From Myxococcales bacterium (GTDB lineage: Bacteria; Myxococcota_A; Polyangia; Polyangiales; Polyangiaceae): a stretch of 64,000 bases of DNA. Positions 25,221 through 33,330 of the stretch are shown piece by piece. The notes under the pieces are model-generated. The model saw only the letters and a list, made by a program, of their open reading frames with translations, ran no database searches and was not told the DNA's origin. A program made the position numbers and the translations under genes. The stretch covers positions 930,001 to 994,000 of the forward strand of contig JADJKB010000021.1 in the NCBI GenBank assembly GCA_016706225.1. Reading direction: 5' to 3'. Every line of letters begins with the position of its first letter. Position 1 is the stretch's first letter.

Positions 25221-27728
25221 TCAGTCCGGTGCGGGCGTGGGCGGCGTGACTGGCGTGGGCGCGAAACTTCCGTCGCCGTCGGCGTCAATCAACACCGGGT
25301 TGGTGAACGCGACCGGAACCACGTTGGTCCCCGGAAGCACGCGGTGCAGCGTGGATGCTCCCCGTACGATCACGAGCAAGAAGGCATCCTTCTGGATCGG
25401 TACACTGCTGGTGAAAGCGAGTCGCACCCGGCCATCGGGGCCCGCTGGACGCGCCAACTGGCCACGGTCGAGCGTCCGCCACAGCGCACCGTCGAGCCAA
25501 ATCTCGGCGTGATCGATCGGCATCCAGGGCGGCGACCGCACCTCGAACGCGATCTCCACGCTACCTGCGTTTGCCTTCACCAGCGCACCCGGTGGCTCAC
25601 CCGCTACCTCGAGGTCGATGAACGGGCCACTCGTCACGATGACACGCCCGGCGCGGAGCGCGGACGCCACACTCGACCAGTCGATGGCACCGACCCGCGA
25701 GTCGTCGGTGCGGATGTACGTGCGAGGATAACCGGCCCACTGGTACGCGATGCGGTGTGAGTCCGAGTTACCGACCGCCGTTCGGCGATGGCCCCTGGCG
25801 ATCAAGTGCATCCACTCGGCGAGCATCTGGTCGAGTGTGTCGAGCTTCGCCAGGTCGAAGCCGTTCCAGACCTCGATCAGATCGAAGTCGAGCGAGGCGT
25901 CTTTGTCGGGAGAGGCACCGTTTGCATCCAGTCGCACCTGATTGAAGTAGCCGATGTCCCCCATGCGCGGATGGTTGACCTGGATCAGCACTCCAGGCAC
26001 CGCGCCGCGGATCCAGGGCAAGAGCTCCCGCGGCGTGGCCTCGAAAGCCGAGGGGAGCGCTGTGGCCGAAGGATACGGGTAGGCATTGAAGTGACCCCAG
26101 CGGCTGGTGGTGACCTCGACGCCAGGGAGCGTGGAAATCCGCGCCCCGGCGTCGAGCCCTCGGACGGCCGGCGCGTAGTCCGTGACGTGATTGTGGTCGG
26201 TCGCCACTGCGAGCTCGACTCCCTCGGCCAGCAGCGCGGTCACCCGATCCGGCAGCGAGACGTCGGAGTCCCCGCTCGGGTCGGCGTGCAGGTGAAGATC
26301 CGCGGCAACCCAGCCGCTGGTGTCGACCACGCGCGGTAGCGTCGCGCGAAGCGTTGCGCCCTCGGCCGCGGTCACGTCGAGTGTCTCCTCGTGAACGTCG
26401 TATTCGGGACCGCGCGTCGCGAGCACCGCATAACGGCCCGGCGGCAAGGTGAGGGCTCCGATGCCCGTCGCGGTACAGGCGACGTTGGCAGCGCCGCTCG
26501 CGGAGTGATACGGGCCGAGATCGGGGTTCGTCGTTGGAGGGATCCCGCGCACGACAAGCCGCGCGGGACAAGCTTCTCCGTCTTGGTCCACGACGCGGAA
26601 GTGGATGTTGGCTGCGGTCGGCACGATCATGAGCGCACGCGACGATGCTCCGGCCCTGACCTCGACTTGCTGCCGGTCGCTTCCGCCTGCCACCCGAAGC
26701 GCCACCTGATACGTGCCGGCCGGCGCTGGCAGCGCGAAGTGGGCCCCATTCACGCGAGCGGTCGAGACAACGCGCCCGGCCGCGTCACGCAGCTCGAGCA
26801 TGGCCCACGACGGCGCGGGCTCGAGCTCACCGACCACAAAACCCACCTGAGCCCCCTGCGCACGCCAGGCGTGCTCGGCGACCACTTCGAGTGGGCCTTG
26901 CGCGACCACCAGCCGGCGGCGGTGCACGAGGACTGCTCCCGGAGCAAGCTTCGTGAGTCGCCCCATGGCCAGCTGTTCGTCCCCGCCCATGTCGCGTCGC
27001 GAGAAGCTCACCGTCACCGGCCCGTCCGGAAACGCGAGCGCGTACGATTGACGCTGACCGGGGTGAGCAAACCACGGGACGACACCGGAGAGGACCTCTC
27101 CAACGAAGCCGAACCCCGGCGCAAAAGGCTCCGCCCCGTACCAGGCCAAGCGATCGCCAACCCGCACGCCGCGCTCGCGCTTGTCCTTGTTCTCGACGCG
27201 CGTGCTCACTTCGGCCCAGCGCTCTCCTTTCCGGAGCTCGATGGTCGACGTGGCGATGAGCGTGCGGTCGCGAGTCTCGCGCACGATGCGCAGCCGTGGC
27301 AGAGGCCCGGAAGGGTCTACCTCGACGCGGCGTGCCAGCGTCGGGGTCTCGATGCCATCGACCTCGATGACGAGCCCGAGCCCGTTCAGCTGATCGTCGA
27401 GCCAGGTCGAGGAGGTTGCGTCGACCAGCGTGCCGGCCAGATTGTCCGGACCTTCGCGCCGTGCTCTGACGATCAGGGACATGACCCCGTTGCTCATCAG
27501 GTAGTCGCCCCGAAGCCCCTGGACCCGCGGACCAAACGGCACGCCCGAACGGCCGATCCGTTCGACGCGCACACCACCCCGCTCGAGCGGCGCCTCGATC
27601 CCAGGGCGCGCCGCGGGACACGCGCCGACGCCCACCGCGCAGAGACCGAGGAACGCGAGGAGCAGAGCGGGGCTCGGCGCGGCGGCGAGCCAACGCGGAA
27701 GCAGCGAGGAAATCCCGGACCGAGACAC
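25221..27728 (-). CDS. CehA/McbA-family PHP-domain metallohydrolase, lipoprotein
   Basis: The 835-residue protein has a signal peptide ending in VGVGAC (lipobox). About 450 residues of beta-rich, carboxypeptidase-regulatory-like sequence follow, then a C-terminal PHP hydrolase domain. The metal ligands are visible in order: ADLHLHADPSGDS, ATDHNHVTDY, LPGVEVTTSRWGHFNAY, VNHPRMGDIGYF and VGNSDSHRI. In characterised relatives this fold hydrolyses phosphodiesters or carbaryl-type esters, but the substrate here is unknown. Translation starts with GTG at 27728; an internal start is possible. A long antisense frame at 26.4-27.7 kb is a shadow. Confidence 0.85.
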   Translation of the reverse strand: MSRSGISSLLPRWLAAAPSPALLLAFLGLCAVGVGACPAARPGIEAPLERGGVRVERIGRSGVPFGPRVQGLRGDYLMSNGVMSLIVRARREGPDNLAGTLVDATSSTWLDDQLNGLGLVIEVDGIETPTLARRVEVDPSGPLPRLRIVRETRDRTLIATSTIELRKGERWAEVSTRVENKDKRERGVRVGDRLAWYGAEPFAPGFGFVGEVLSGVVPWFAHPGQRQSYALAFPDGPVTVSFSRRDMGGDEQLAMGRLTKLAPGAVLVHRRRLVVAQGPLEVVAEHAWRAQGAQVGFVVGELEPAPSWAMLELRDAAGRVVSTARVNGAHFALPAPAGTYQVALRVAGGSDRQQVEVRAGASSRALMIVPTAANIHFRVVDQDGEACPARLVVRGIPPTTNPDLGPYHSASGAANVACTATGIGALTLPPGRYAVLATRGPEYDVHEETLDVTAAEGATLRATLPRVVDTSGWVAADLHLHADPSGDSDVSLPDRVTALLAEGVELAVATDHNHVTDYAPAVRGLDAGARISTLPGVEVTTSRWGHFNAYPYPSATALPSAFEATPRELLPWIRGAVPGVLIQVNHPRMGDIGYFNQVRLDANGASPDKDASLDFDLIEVWNGFDLAKLDTLDQMLAEWMHLIARGHRRTAVGNSDSHRIAYQWAGYPRTYIRTDDSRVGAIDWSSVASALRAGRVIVTSGPFIDLEVAGEPPGALVKANAGSVEIAFEVRSPPWMPIDHAEIWLDGALWRTLDRGQLARPAGPDGRVRLAFTSSVPIQKDAFLLVIVRGASTLHRVLPGTNVVPVAFTNPVLIDADGDGSFAPTPVTPPTPAPD

Positions 27729-27830
27729 GCGCCGGAAGCTTAGTCGCGCTACGCTGGCGTCGCAGCGGGAATCCCGACGGGTCGGGTCGAGGATGACCTG
27801 CGCCGCGCCGATGGCGTAAGGTCGTCGGCG

Positions 27831-28853
27831 ATGAAGGCCGTCGTTGTCACGGGTGGTTTCGGCGTCGAGAACCTTCGCATCGAGGAGCGGCCCGATCCCG
27901 AGCCGGGACCCGGGGAGGTCGTGCTCAAGATGAGCGCGGTGTCACTCAACTACCGCGATCTGTTGATGGTGCGGGGAACCTACAATCCTCGTCAGGCGCT
28001 GCCGCTGATTCCAGCCTCTGATGGCGTGGGCACGGTCGTCGCAGTGGGCGCTCAGGTCACCCGGGTCGCGCTGGGCGACCGCGTCTGTCCCATCTTTGCC
28101 ACAGGCTGGCTGGCCGGCGAACCCGCACGGGAAAAACTCAAGACCACGCTGGGCGGGCCACTCGACGGCACGCTGACCGAGCTCATGAAGATCGACGCCG
28201 AGGCCCTGGTGAAAATCCCCGATGGCCTGTCGGACGTCGAGGCTGCGTGTCTGCCCTGCGCTGGTGTCACCGCGTGGAGTGCGTTGGTGACCCACGCTGG
28301 GCTCACGGCCGGGGACACACTGCTCGCACTTGGCACCGGCGGGCTCTCAATCTTCGGGCTGCAGATTGCGACGCTGCTGGGCGCGCGTGTGATCATCACC
28401 AGCTCGAGCGATGAAAAGTTGGATCGCGCCAAGGAGCTTGGTGCCGACCATGTCATCAACTACCGCCGCAACCCCGAGTGGGGCAAGACCGCGCGCGAAC
28501 TGACGAACGGACGCGGAGTGGATCACGTGCTCGAGGTTGGCGGAGCCGCAACGTTCGCGCAGTCACTGAAGGCGGTGCGGCCCGGTGGAACCGTCAGCAT
28601 CATCGGCAACCTCGGCGGTGGCGCCACGGAGCTGAACCTGCTCGGCATCTTGATGCAGAACATCCGACTGCAGGGCATCATCGTCGGGCACCGGGAGTCC
28701 TTCGAGGCACTGGTGCGCGCGGCGATTCAGAACGAGCTTCGACCCGTGGTCGACCGAGTGTTCGCCTTCGACGAGGTGCCACGTGCGCTCGAACACATGG
28801 CGCGCGGCGCCCATTTTGGAAAAGTCTGCGTCGACGTCGCCTCTCACAGCTGA
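27831..28853 (+). CDS. Medium-chain dehydrogenase/reductase (quinone-oxidoreductase/zinc alcohol dehydrogenase-like)
   Basis: The 340-residue enzyme has the GroES-like N-terminal domain (VSLNYRDLLMVRGTYN, IPASDGVGTVVAVGAQV, LGDRVCP) and a Rossmann domain. Its nucleotide motif is altered to LALGTGGLSIFGLQIA, with the later GADHVINYR and GRGVDHVLEVGG blocks. The catalytic-zinc Cys and the four structural-zinc Cys of classic alcohol dehydrogenases are not arranged as usual, so a zinc-free quinone-oxidoreductase-like reaction with NADPH is more likely. AAGG nine bases before the ATG supports the start. No obvious pathway partner is adjacent. Confidence 0.9.
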   Translation: MKAVVVTGGFGVENLRIEERPDPEPGPGEVVLKMSAVSLNYRDLLMVRGTYNPRQALPLIPASDGVGTVVAVGAQVTRVALGDRVCPIFATGWLAGEPAREKLKTTLGGPLDGTLTELMKIDAEALVKIPDGLSDVEAACLPCAGVTAWSALVTHAGLTAGDTLLALGTGGLSIFGLQIATLLGARVIITSSSDEKLDRAKELGADHVINYRRNPEWGKTARELTNGRGVDHVLEVGGAATFAQSLKAVRPGGTVSIIGNLGGGATELNLLGILMQNIRLQGIIVGHRESFEALVRAAIQNELRPVVDRVFAFDEVPRALEHMARGAHFGKVCVDVASHS

Positions 28854-28921
28854 GGCGCCGCGTTGCGGGTCCATGGCTCGTGAATGGCCGGCTGGAGGCT
28901 GGCATCTCACAAGCGGAACCC

Positions 28922-29347
28922 ATGACGGACGCGGTTGGCAGCCAGGTTTTTCGCAGACATCTCGCGGCGCTCTTCGCACTGACTGCGGTGCTCGGCCTCT
29001 CGCCCGACTCGGCAGCCCGCAGCCAGCCCGTACGGGCCAGGCCCGGCGCATTGATCCGCGAGATCCAGCAGGGAGTGGTCGCGGTCCGGCTCGAGCTACG
29101 CGAGGCCCGCGACAAGAACGACCCAGTGCGCGCCCGCTGTGTCAGCGCCAAGCTCAGCGAGACCCACGCCCAGCTGCGGTTGGCCACTCGATACGTTTCG
29201 GCCCTGGGAGTCACGAGTGACCCACGCGTGACCCGGCGCCACCAATATCTGGTGGCCGTCGCGCACGAGCGCGCCGAGGAGCTGACCCGGGCGGCGCGCC
29301 GCTGTGCACGTGCGGAAGACTCCACAGTGCGCAGCGTGCGGCGCTGA
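28922..29347 (+). CDS. Secreted Arg-rich hypothetical protein
   Basis: The 141-residue product begins with a signal peptide (RRHLAALFALTAVLGLSPDSAARS). A helical, highly basic domain follows (GALIREIQQGVVAVRLELREARDK...ARCVSAKLSETHAQL...RAEELTRAARRCARA). Two Cys could form one disulfide. The frame is open much further upstream as a shadow of the reductase gene; I use the ATG at 28922. Function unknown. A hairpin just downstream probably ends transcription. Confidence 0.6.
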   Translation: MTDAVGSQVFRRHLAALFALTAVLGLSPDSAARSQPVRARPGALIREIQQGVVAVRLELREARDKNDPVRARCVSAKLSETHAQLRLATRYVSALGVTSDPRVTRRHQYLVAVAHERAEELTRAARRCARAEDSTVRSVRR

Positions 29348-29360
29348 CCGGAGAGGCGCA

Positions 29361-29382
29361 AAGCGGGGCACGCACCCCGCTT
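29361..29382. terminator. Hairpin between convergent genes
   Basis: AAGCGGGG and CCCCGCTT form a perfect 8-bp stem with loop CACGCA. It lies between the convergent secreted-protein and peroxiredoxin genes. No strong U-tract follows on either strand, so it is a plausible but not classical bidirectional terminator. Confidence 0.5.
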
Positions 29383-29395
29383 CGTCAGCGCAGAA

Positions 29396-30034
29396 TCACT
29401 TGTTCGGTTGCGGCGTCGTGCGCAGGTAGGCGCGGATCTCTTTCCAACCCTTGGGGAAGCGCTTTTTCATCTCTTCCGGATCGGTGAGGCTCGGCACGAT
29501 GACGCAGTCTTCGCCGTCTTTCCAGTCGACGGGAGTCGCCACCTTGTGGTTGTCCGTCAGCTGCAGCGAGTCGATGACCCGCAGGATCTCGCTGAAGTTA
29601 CGGCCGGTGCTCGCAGGGTAGGTGATCATCGCGCGGATCTTCTTGTTGCCGTCGATGATGAACACCGAACGCACCGTGAGTGTGTCACTCGCCTCCGCGT
29701 GAATCATGTCGTAGAGCTTGGCGATCTTCCGCTCGGAGTCCCCCAAGATGGGGAAGTTCATCTTGGTGCTTTGCGTCTCCTCGATGTCGCCGATCCACTT
29801 CTTGTGGTCTTCGACCCCGTCGACGCTGACCGCGATCATCTTCACGTTGCGTTTGTCGAACTCTGCCTTCAGGTTCGCCGCACGGCCGAGCTCGGTCGTG
29901 CAGACCGGCGTGAAGTCCTTCGGGTGTGAAAAGAGGATGGCCCACTGGCTGCCGATCCAGTCGTGGAATTTGACTGGGCCTTCCGTGGAATTGGCCTCGA
30001 AGTCCGGTGCAATGCTGCCGATATGAAGACCCAT
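29396..30034 (-). CDS. 1-Cys peroxiredoxin (Prx6 type)
   Basis: The 212-residue enzyme reduces peroxides through a peroxidatic Cys in HPKDFTPVCTTELG (about residue 45), the PxxxT/SxxC motif. The C-terminal half shows the Prx6 blocks FPILGDSERKIAKLYDM, VRSVFIIDGNKKIRAM, YPASTGRNFSEILRVIDSLQL and PVDWKDGEDCVI. A second Cys in GEDCVI sits where some archaeal members have a resolving Cys. The start at 30034 has an AGGAGG Shine-Dalgarno. It is a stand-alone gene. Confidence in the family is very high. Confidence 0.96.
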   Translation of the reverse strand: MGLHIGSIAPDFEANSTEGPVKFHDWIGSQWAILFSHPKDFTPVCTTELGRAANLKAEFDKRNVKMIAVSVDGVEDHKKWIGDIEETQSTKMNFPILGDSERKIAKLYDMIHAEASDTLTVRSVFIIDGNKKIRAMITYPASTGRNFSEILRVIDSLQLTDNHKVATPVDWKDGEDCVIVPSLTDPEEMKKRFPKGWKEIRAYLRTTPQPNK

Positions 30035-30164
30035 TGGGATACCCTCCTCTGGGGCTCGAGGTTCGAGCCCACGAACGCTGGGTCGGGTGACGTAACGTCA
30101 CGGTCGGTTTTCGTCAAGCGAGCCTTTCGCCCCGTGAGGTCCCGCCGCTAGACTGCCGCCCGAC

Positions 30165-30890
30165 ATGCGCCTTGCCATCACTCTCTCGCTCTTCGCCCTC
30201 TGCGCGCTCGCGGCCTGCAAACCCGCCCCCGGAGGCTCGTGCGACCGGGGGGAAGCAAAGTGTGTGGACAAACAGAGTCAGCTCGTGTGCCAGAAAGGCA
30301 GCTACATCCAGGCGCCGTGCAAGGGGCCGAGGGGCTGCGGGCTGACACCGACCGGCGTCTCGTGTGACATCACCGGCAACCAACCGGGCGACATCTGCTC
30401 TACGGATGAAGAAGGCGCTTCGGGGTGCATCGACGCCAAGACCAAGATCGTGTGCAGCGGGGGGAAGTTCGCTGCCACGACCTGCCGCGGTCCCAGGGGC
30501 TGCGAAACCCAAGAGGGGCGGCCCCTCTGTGATCTCTCCGTCGCCGAGCCGGGCGACGCCTGCCGAGAGGCAGATCTGACGAAGGCCTGCAGCGTCGACG
30601 GCAAACAGTACCTGAGCTGCCGCGCCGGCAAGATGACGATGGAGTTTCAGTGCCTCGGACCAAACGGCTGCAAGTCCGAGGCCGGCAAGCTGTCGTGTGA
30701 CATGTCGTATGCCCGCGATCAGGATCCGTGCACGACCGAGATGGAAGGCAAACACGCCTGCAACCTGGACAAGGGCAGCATCGTGATGTGCAAGGGCGGC
30801 AAGTTCGTGGTCGATGAGGAGTGCAAGAGCGGGACGGCGTGCAACGCAGAAGGCTCCATCCGCTGCGAGAAGCCGGAAAAGAAGGGCTGA
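30165..30890 (+). CDS. Lipoprotein with four Cys-rich repeats
   Basis: The 241-residue protein has a lipoprotein signal (LFALCALAAC, Cys 18). Four tandem modules of about 50 residues follow, each with a similar Cys pattern: GxxC...C, then a hydrophobic 'VCxxGxF' segment, then CxGPxGC...C. The modules degenerate toward the end. They presumably fold as disulfide-linked extracellular units, perhaps for binding. No enzymatic motif is seen. It sits just before the tandem 35-bp repeat. Confidence 0.72.
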   Translation: MRLAITLSLFALCALAACKPAPGGSCDRGEAKCVDKQSQLVCQKGSYIQAPCKGPRGCGLTPTGVSCDITGNQPGDICSTDEEGASGCIDAKTKIVCSGGKFAATTCRGPRGCETQEGRPLCDLSVAEPGDACREADLTKACSVDGKQYLSCRAGKMTMEFQCLGPNGCKSEAGKLSCDMSYARDQDPCTTEMEGKHACNLDKGSIVMCKGGKFVVDEECKSGTACNAEGSIRCEKPEKKG

Positions 30891-30900
30891 AGCTCGCTCC

Positions 30901-31014
30901 GACGCCGGACAAAACAAAGCGAGGGCGCCGTTTCCGACGCCCGACAAAACAAAGCGAGGGCGCCGTTTCCGACGCCCGACAAAACAAAGCGAGGGCGCCG
31001 TTTCCGACGCCCTC
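30901..31014 (-). terminator. Three tandem copies of a 35-bp intrinsic-terminator-like repeat
   Basis: Three 35-bp units (30901-30935, 30936-30970, 30971-31005) differ at a single base, and a partial fourth unit follows. Read on the minus strand, each unit forms a hairpin (stem GAGGGCG/CGCCCTC for the outermost copy at 30991-31014, GGGCG/CGCCC-type in the others). Each hairpin is followed by GCTTTGTTTTGTC, a T-rich tail. The array lies just past the stop of the convergent Cys-rich gene at 31043. The simplest reading is a tandemly triplicated intrinsic terminator for that gene. Confidence 0.8.
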
Positions 31015-31042
31015 GACCCACTGACTCAGCGAAGTGCTGCGG

Positions 31043-31960
31043 TCAGCTCTTGCGGCGCCGTCCCAATGCCCAGGCGGCCAGGAGACCAAAAGCGCCGAAC
31101 GCAAACGCGGCACCGCCGGCGCGGGGCCCGGGGGAGGTGGCGCAGCTCGCCGAGGCTTCACCCTCGGCCTCGGCCGAAGCCTTGCAGCCGCTGGCATCGC
31201 ATTTGAAGCTCGAGGTCGCACTGCCGCTCGCGCTGGTGTTGATCGAAGCAGTCCACGCGGTCAGCGCGTCGAGGCACGCTGCAGCGTTCCCGTTGTTGTC
31301 GACGTACTCCCCGTCGCACTTCACCGAGCCCTCGGGGCTCTCACACTTGGCCTTGCAACCGCCCTTGAGCTGGCTAGTGCAGCTCGCCTGCAGGTTGCTC
31401 TGGCAGTTGACCTGGCAGTTGACATTGGCCTTGGCTTTGCACTGACCGGAGCAACTGGCGTTGCACTTGGCCTTGCAGTCCGGGTACTCGCCCGTACAGC
31501 TGCCCTTGCACTCGCCCTGGCAGGTTGCCTTGCACGAGCCCTGACACTTCGACTCGCACTCACTCTTGTTGCCGTCGGACGCACATTTGCTCTCGCACGT
31601 GCCCTTGCAGTCGGCATCACAACCGGCCGTGCAGTTGGCGGAACAATCGAACTTGAGCTCGTCGCCGTTGCACTTGGCTTCGCAACCGGAGACGTCGCAC
31701 TTGCCGGTGCACTCGCCGCTGGCGGAGGCGTTGCACTCGCCGGTGCAGCTAGCCTGGCCCTCGGCGTGGCAGGACGCCTCGAAGCTCAGGTTCGAGCACT
31801 CGACGTCGCAGCCTCCCGTAGCGATGGCCTCGCACTTGGCGCTGGCCTCGACGTGGATGTCGCCACACGCCTCGAGCCCGGCGTGAGCGGTTGACGGAAC
31901 GAGCATGGGCACCGCAAAGGCGGCCGCGCCGATCAGGAAGGGTGCGATGAGTTTGTGCAT
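31043..31960 (-). CDS. Secreted multicysteine protein with MYXO-CTERM-like tail
   Basis: The 305-residue protein has a Sec signal (LIAPFLIGAAAFAVPMLVPSTAHA). The central region holds roughly 37 Cys, often every fourth residue (CDADCKGTCESKC). The C-terminus reads ASCATSPGPRAGG, then a hydrophobic helix and GRRRKS, matching the architecture of MYXO-CTERM sorting tags: an invariant Cys, a transmembrane stretch and a basic tail. Such tags are cut by a rhomboid-like sortase and the protein is moved to the cell surface. A good AGGAGA precedes the start. It may form a rigid, heavily cross-linked or metal-binding surface structure. Confidence 0.8.
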   Translation of the reverse strand: MHKLIAPFLIGAAAFAVPMLVPSTAHAGLEACGDIHVEASAKCEAIATGGCDVECSNLSFEASCHAEGQASCTGECNASASGECTGKCDVSGCEAKCNGDELKFDCSANCTAGCDADCKGTCESKCASDGNKSECESKCQGSCKATCQGECKGSCTGEYPDCKAKCNASCSGQCKAKANVNCQVNCQSNLQASCTSQLKGGCKAKCESPEGSVKCDGEYVDNNGNAAACLDALTAWTASINTSASGSATSSFKCDASGCKASAEAEGEASASCATSPGPRAGGAAFAFGAFGLLAAWALGRRRKS

Positions 31961-32049
31961 GATTCGAGTCTCTCCTTGTTCCCTAAGCAGTGAAAAAGCA
32001 GGCTGCGGACGCCCCTCTACTGCTACGAAATGGTGCCCAAAAGCTTCCT

Positions 32050-33189
32050 TCAGGGGGTACGGGCTGGGAGTCTAGCAGGCCCAGGTCCGGGTGGGCCAAG
32101 CGCGGACGGATCCGCGTCAGCCATGGGAGCATCCGCTTCATTAGGACGGTCCTCGAGGGCGCCCCATTCAGCCCTCCCACCATCGCCTACACGCGAGGCC
32201 GGGGCGTCGGCCGGGTCCCAGGACAGCACGTAGCCGGCCTGCCGCAGCAGCTCGGCCAACCTCGGGAGCACCGAGTAGGTCGCGTCGGCGTGGATGTGAA
32301 ACAGGACCACGGCGTTCGGACGGGCGCGACCGAGCACCGTGGCGAGCAGGTCCTCGGCCGGCGTTCCCTCCCAGTCCCGGCTGTCCACGTCCCAGAGGTA
32401 GATCTCGTACCCGAGCTCGCTCGCGACGCGCTCGACCCTCTTGTCGATGCCCATCAGCGGTGGCCGGAAGAGTTTGCACTCACCATCGCCGGCGCCTCGG
32501 CTGATTTCCTCGATGATCCGCGCCTCCGTCATCCAGGGTGCGGTCAGATTGACATGACTGTAAGTGTGATTGCAGACGCGGTGCCCCTCCTCGTAGGCCC
32601 GCTTCACCCAGTCGGGACGGGTCTTCGTCCAGCGCCCCGACGGGAAGAACAGGGCGCGGATGCCGAGCTCCTTCAGACGGTCGAGCAGCCTGTCGGCCTG
32701 GCGTCGATCGTTCGGACCGTCATCGAAGCTCAAGATCAGTCGCGCCCCCTCCCCTGGGAGCGGCGCGAGGGGCATCGGTACCCGGGTGCGGAAGCTCCAC
32801 TCGACGGGTTCGGTGCCGGGGACGGAGACCGTGACTCGAACCGGTTTGCCTTGATGCCAACGCCTCGGTCTGAGCTCCACCGCGCTGTCGTCGAGCCAGT
32901 GAGTGTCGACGGGCAGGTCGGGCAGAAGCTGCACGAGCGAACCCCGCCACTCGCGGGGGACCTCCGCATCGAAGCGTACGACCACGGGTTCGTCGAGCGC
33001 GACACGCTCACCCGTCGGCGCGACGTCGATCACTCTCGGGACGCGGCGCGGAGGGAGGACCACCGGCGGCGGCGCGGGCACACTGACCGAAGCAGCCATG
33101 CGCTCGGCAGCGGGCTCACCGCGTGCGCTCGCCTGCGGCAGCGCCGCGGCAACTGCCATGAGAGCAAGCACCCGAGCGATTCGTCGCAC
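32050..33189 (-). CDS. Polysaccharide deacetylase (NodB-like, carbohydrate esterase 4)
   Basis: The 379-residue protein has a signal peptide and about 120 residues of a Big-like beta domain (RVIDVAPTGERVALDEPVVVRFD). A NodB domain follows. Motif 1 (LSFDDGPN) supplies the catalytic base and metal Asp, motif 2 (NHTYSH) the two His ligands. Motif 3 is FRPP, and DVDSRDW and VVLFHIH correspond to motifs 4 and 5. It should remove N- or O-acetyl groups from extracellular polysaccharide or peptidoglycan. It starts with GTG at 33189 and ends with an acidic, Asp/Gly/Pro-rich tail. The family is certain; the substrate is not. Confidence 0.9.
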   Translation of the reverse strand: MRRIARVLALMAVAAALPQASARGEPAAERMAASVSVPAPPPVVLPPRRVPRVIDVAPTGERVALDEPVVVRFDAEVPREWRGSLVQLLPDLPVDTHWLDDSAVELRPRRWHQGKPVRVTVSVPGTEPVEWSFRTRVPMPLAPLPGEGARLILSFDDGPNDRRQADRLLDRLKELGIRALFFPSGRWTKTRPDWVKRAYEEGHRVCNHTYSHVNLTAPWMTEARIIEEISRGAGDGECKLFRPPLMGIDKRVERVASELGYEIYLWDVDSRDWEGTPAEDLLATVLGRARPNAVVLFHIHADATYSVLPRLAELLRQAGYVLSWDPADAPASRVGDGGRAEWGALEDRPNEADAPMADADPSALGPPGPGPARLPARTP

Positions 33190-33330
33190 GTCAGCCGGAC
33201 TCTACCCGACCAAGCCCCCGGTCACGAGGCCCGACTCGCCCGCGACTCGGACCCCAATCGCGGACGCGACGCGGGAAATCGCAGGCGAAGGTTGCGAACC
33301 CCCGCGTGACGGCAGAGCATCCACCGACCC

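Noticed and set aside
26391..27743. 450-codon open frame opposite the CehA/McbA-like gene
   Set aside because: The composition is Arg/Asp/His-rich, typical of antisense shadows; the minus-strand gene has signal, domain and metal motifs.
30901..31014. CRISPR-like array
   Set aside because: Only three copies and no variable spacers; the 35-bp units abut each other, so it is a simple tandem repeat with terminator structure.
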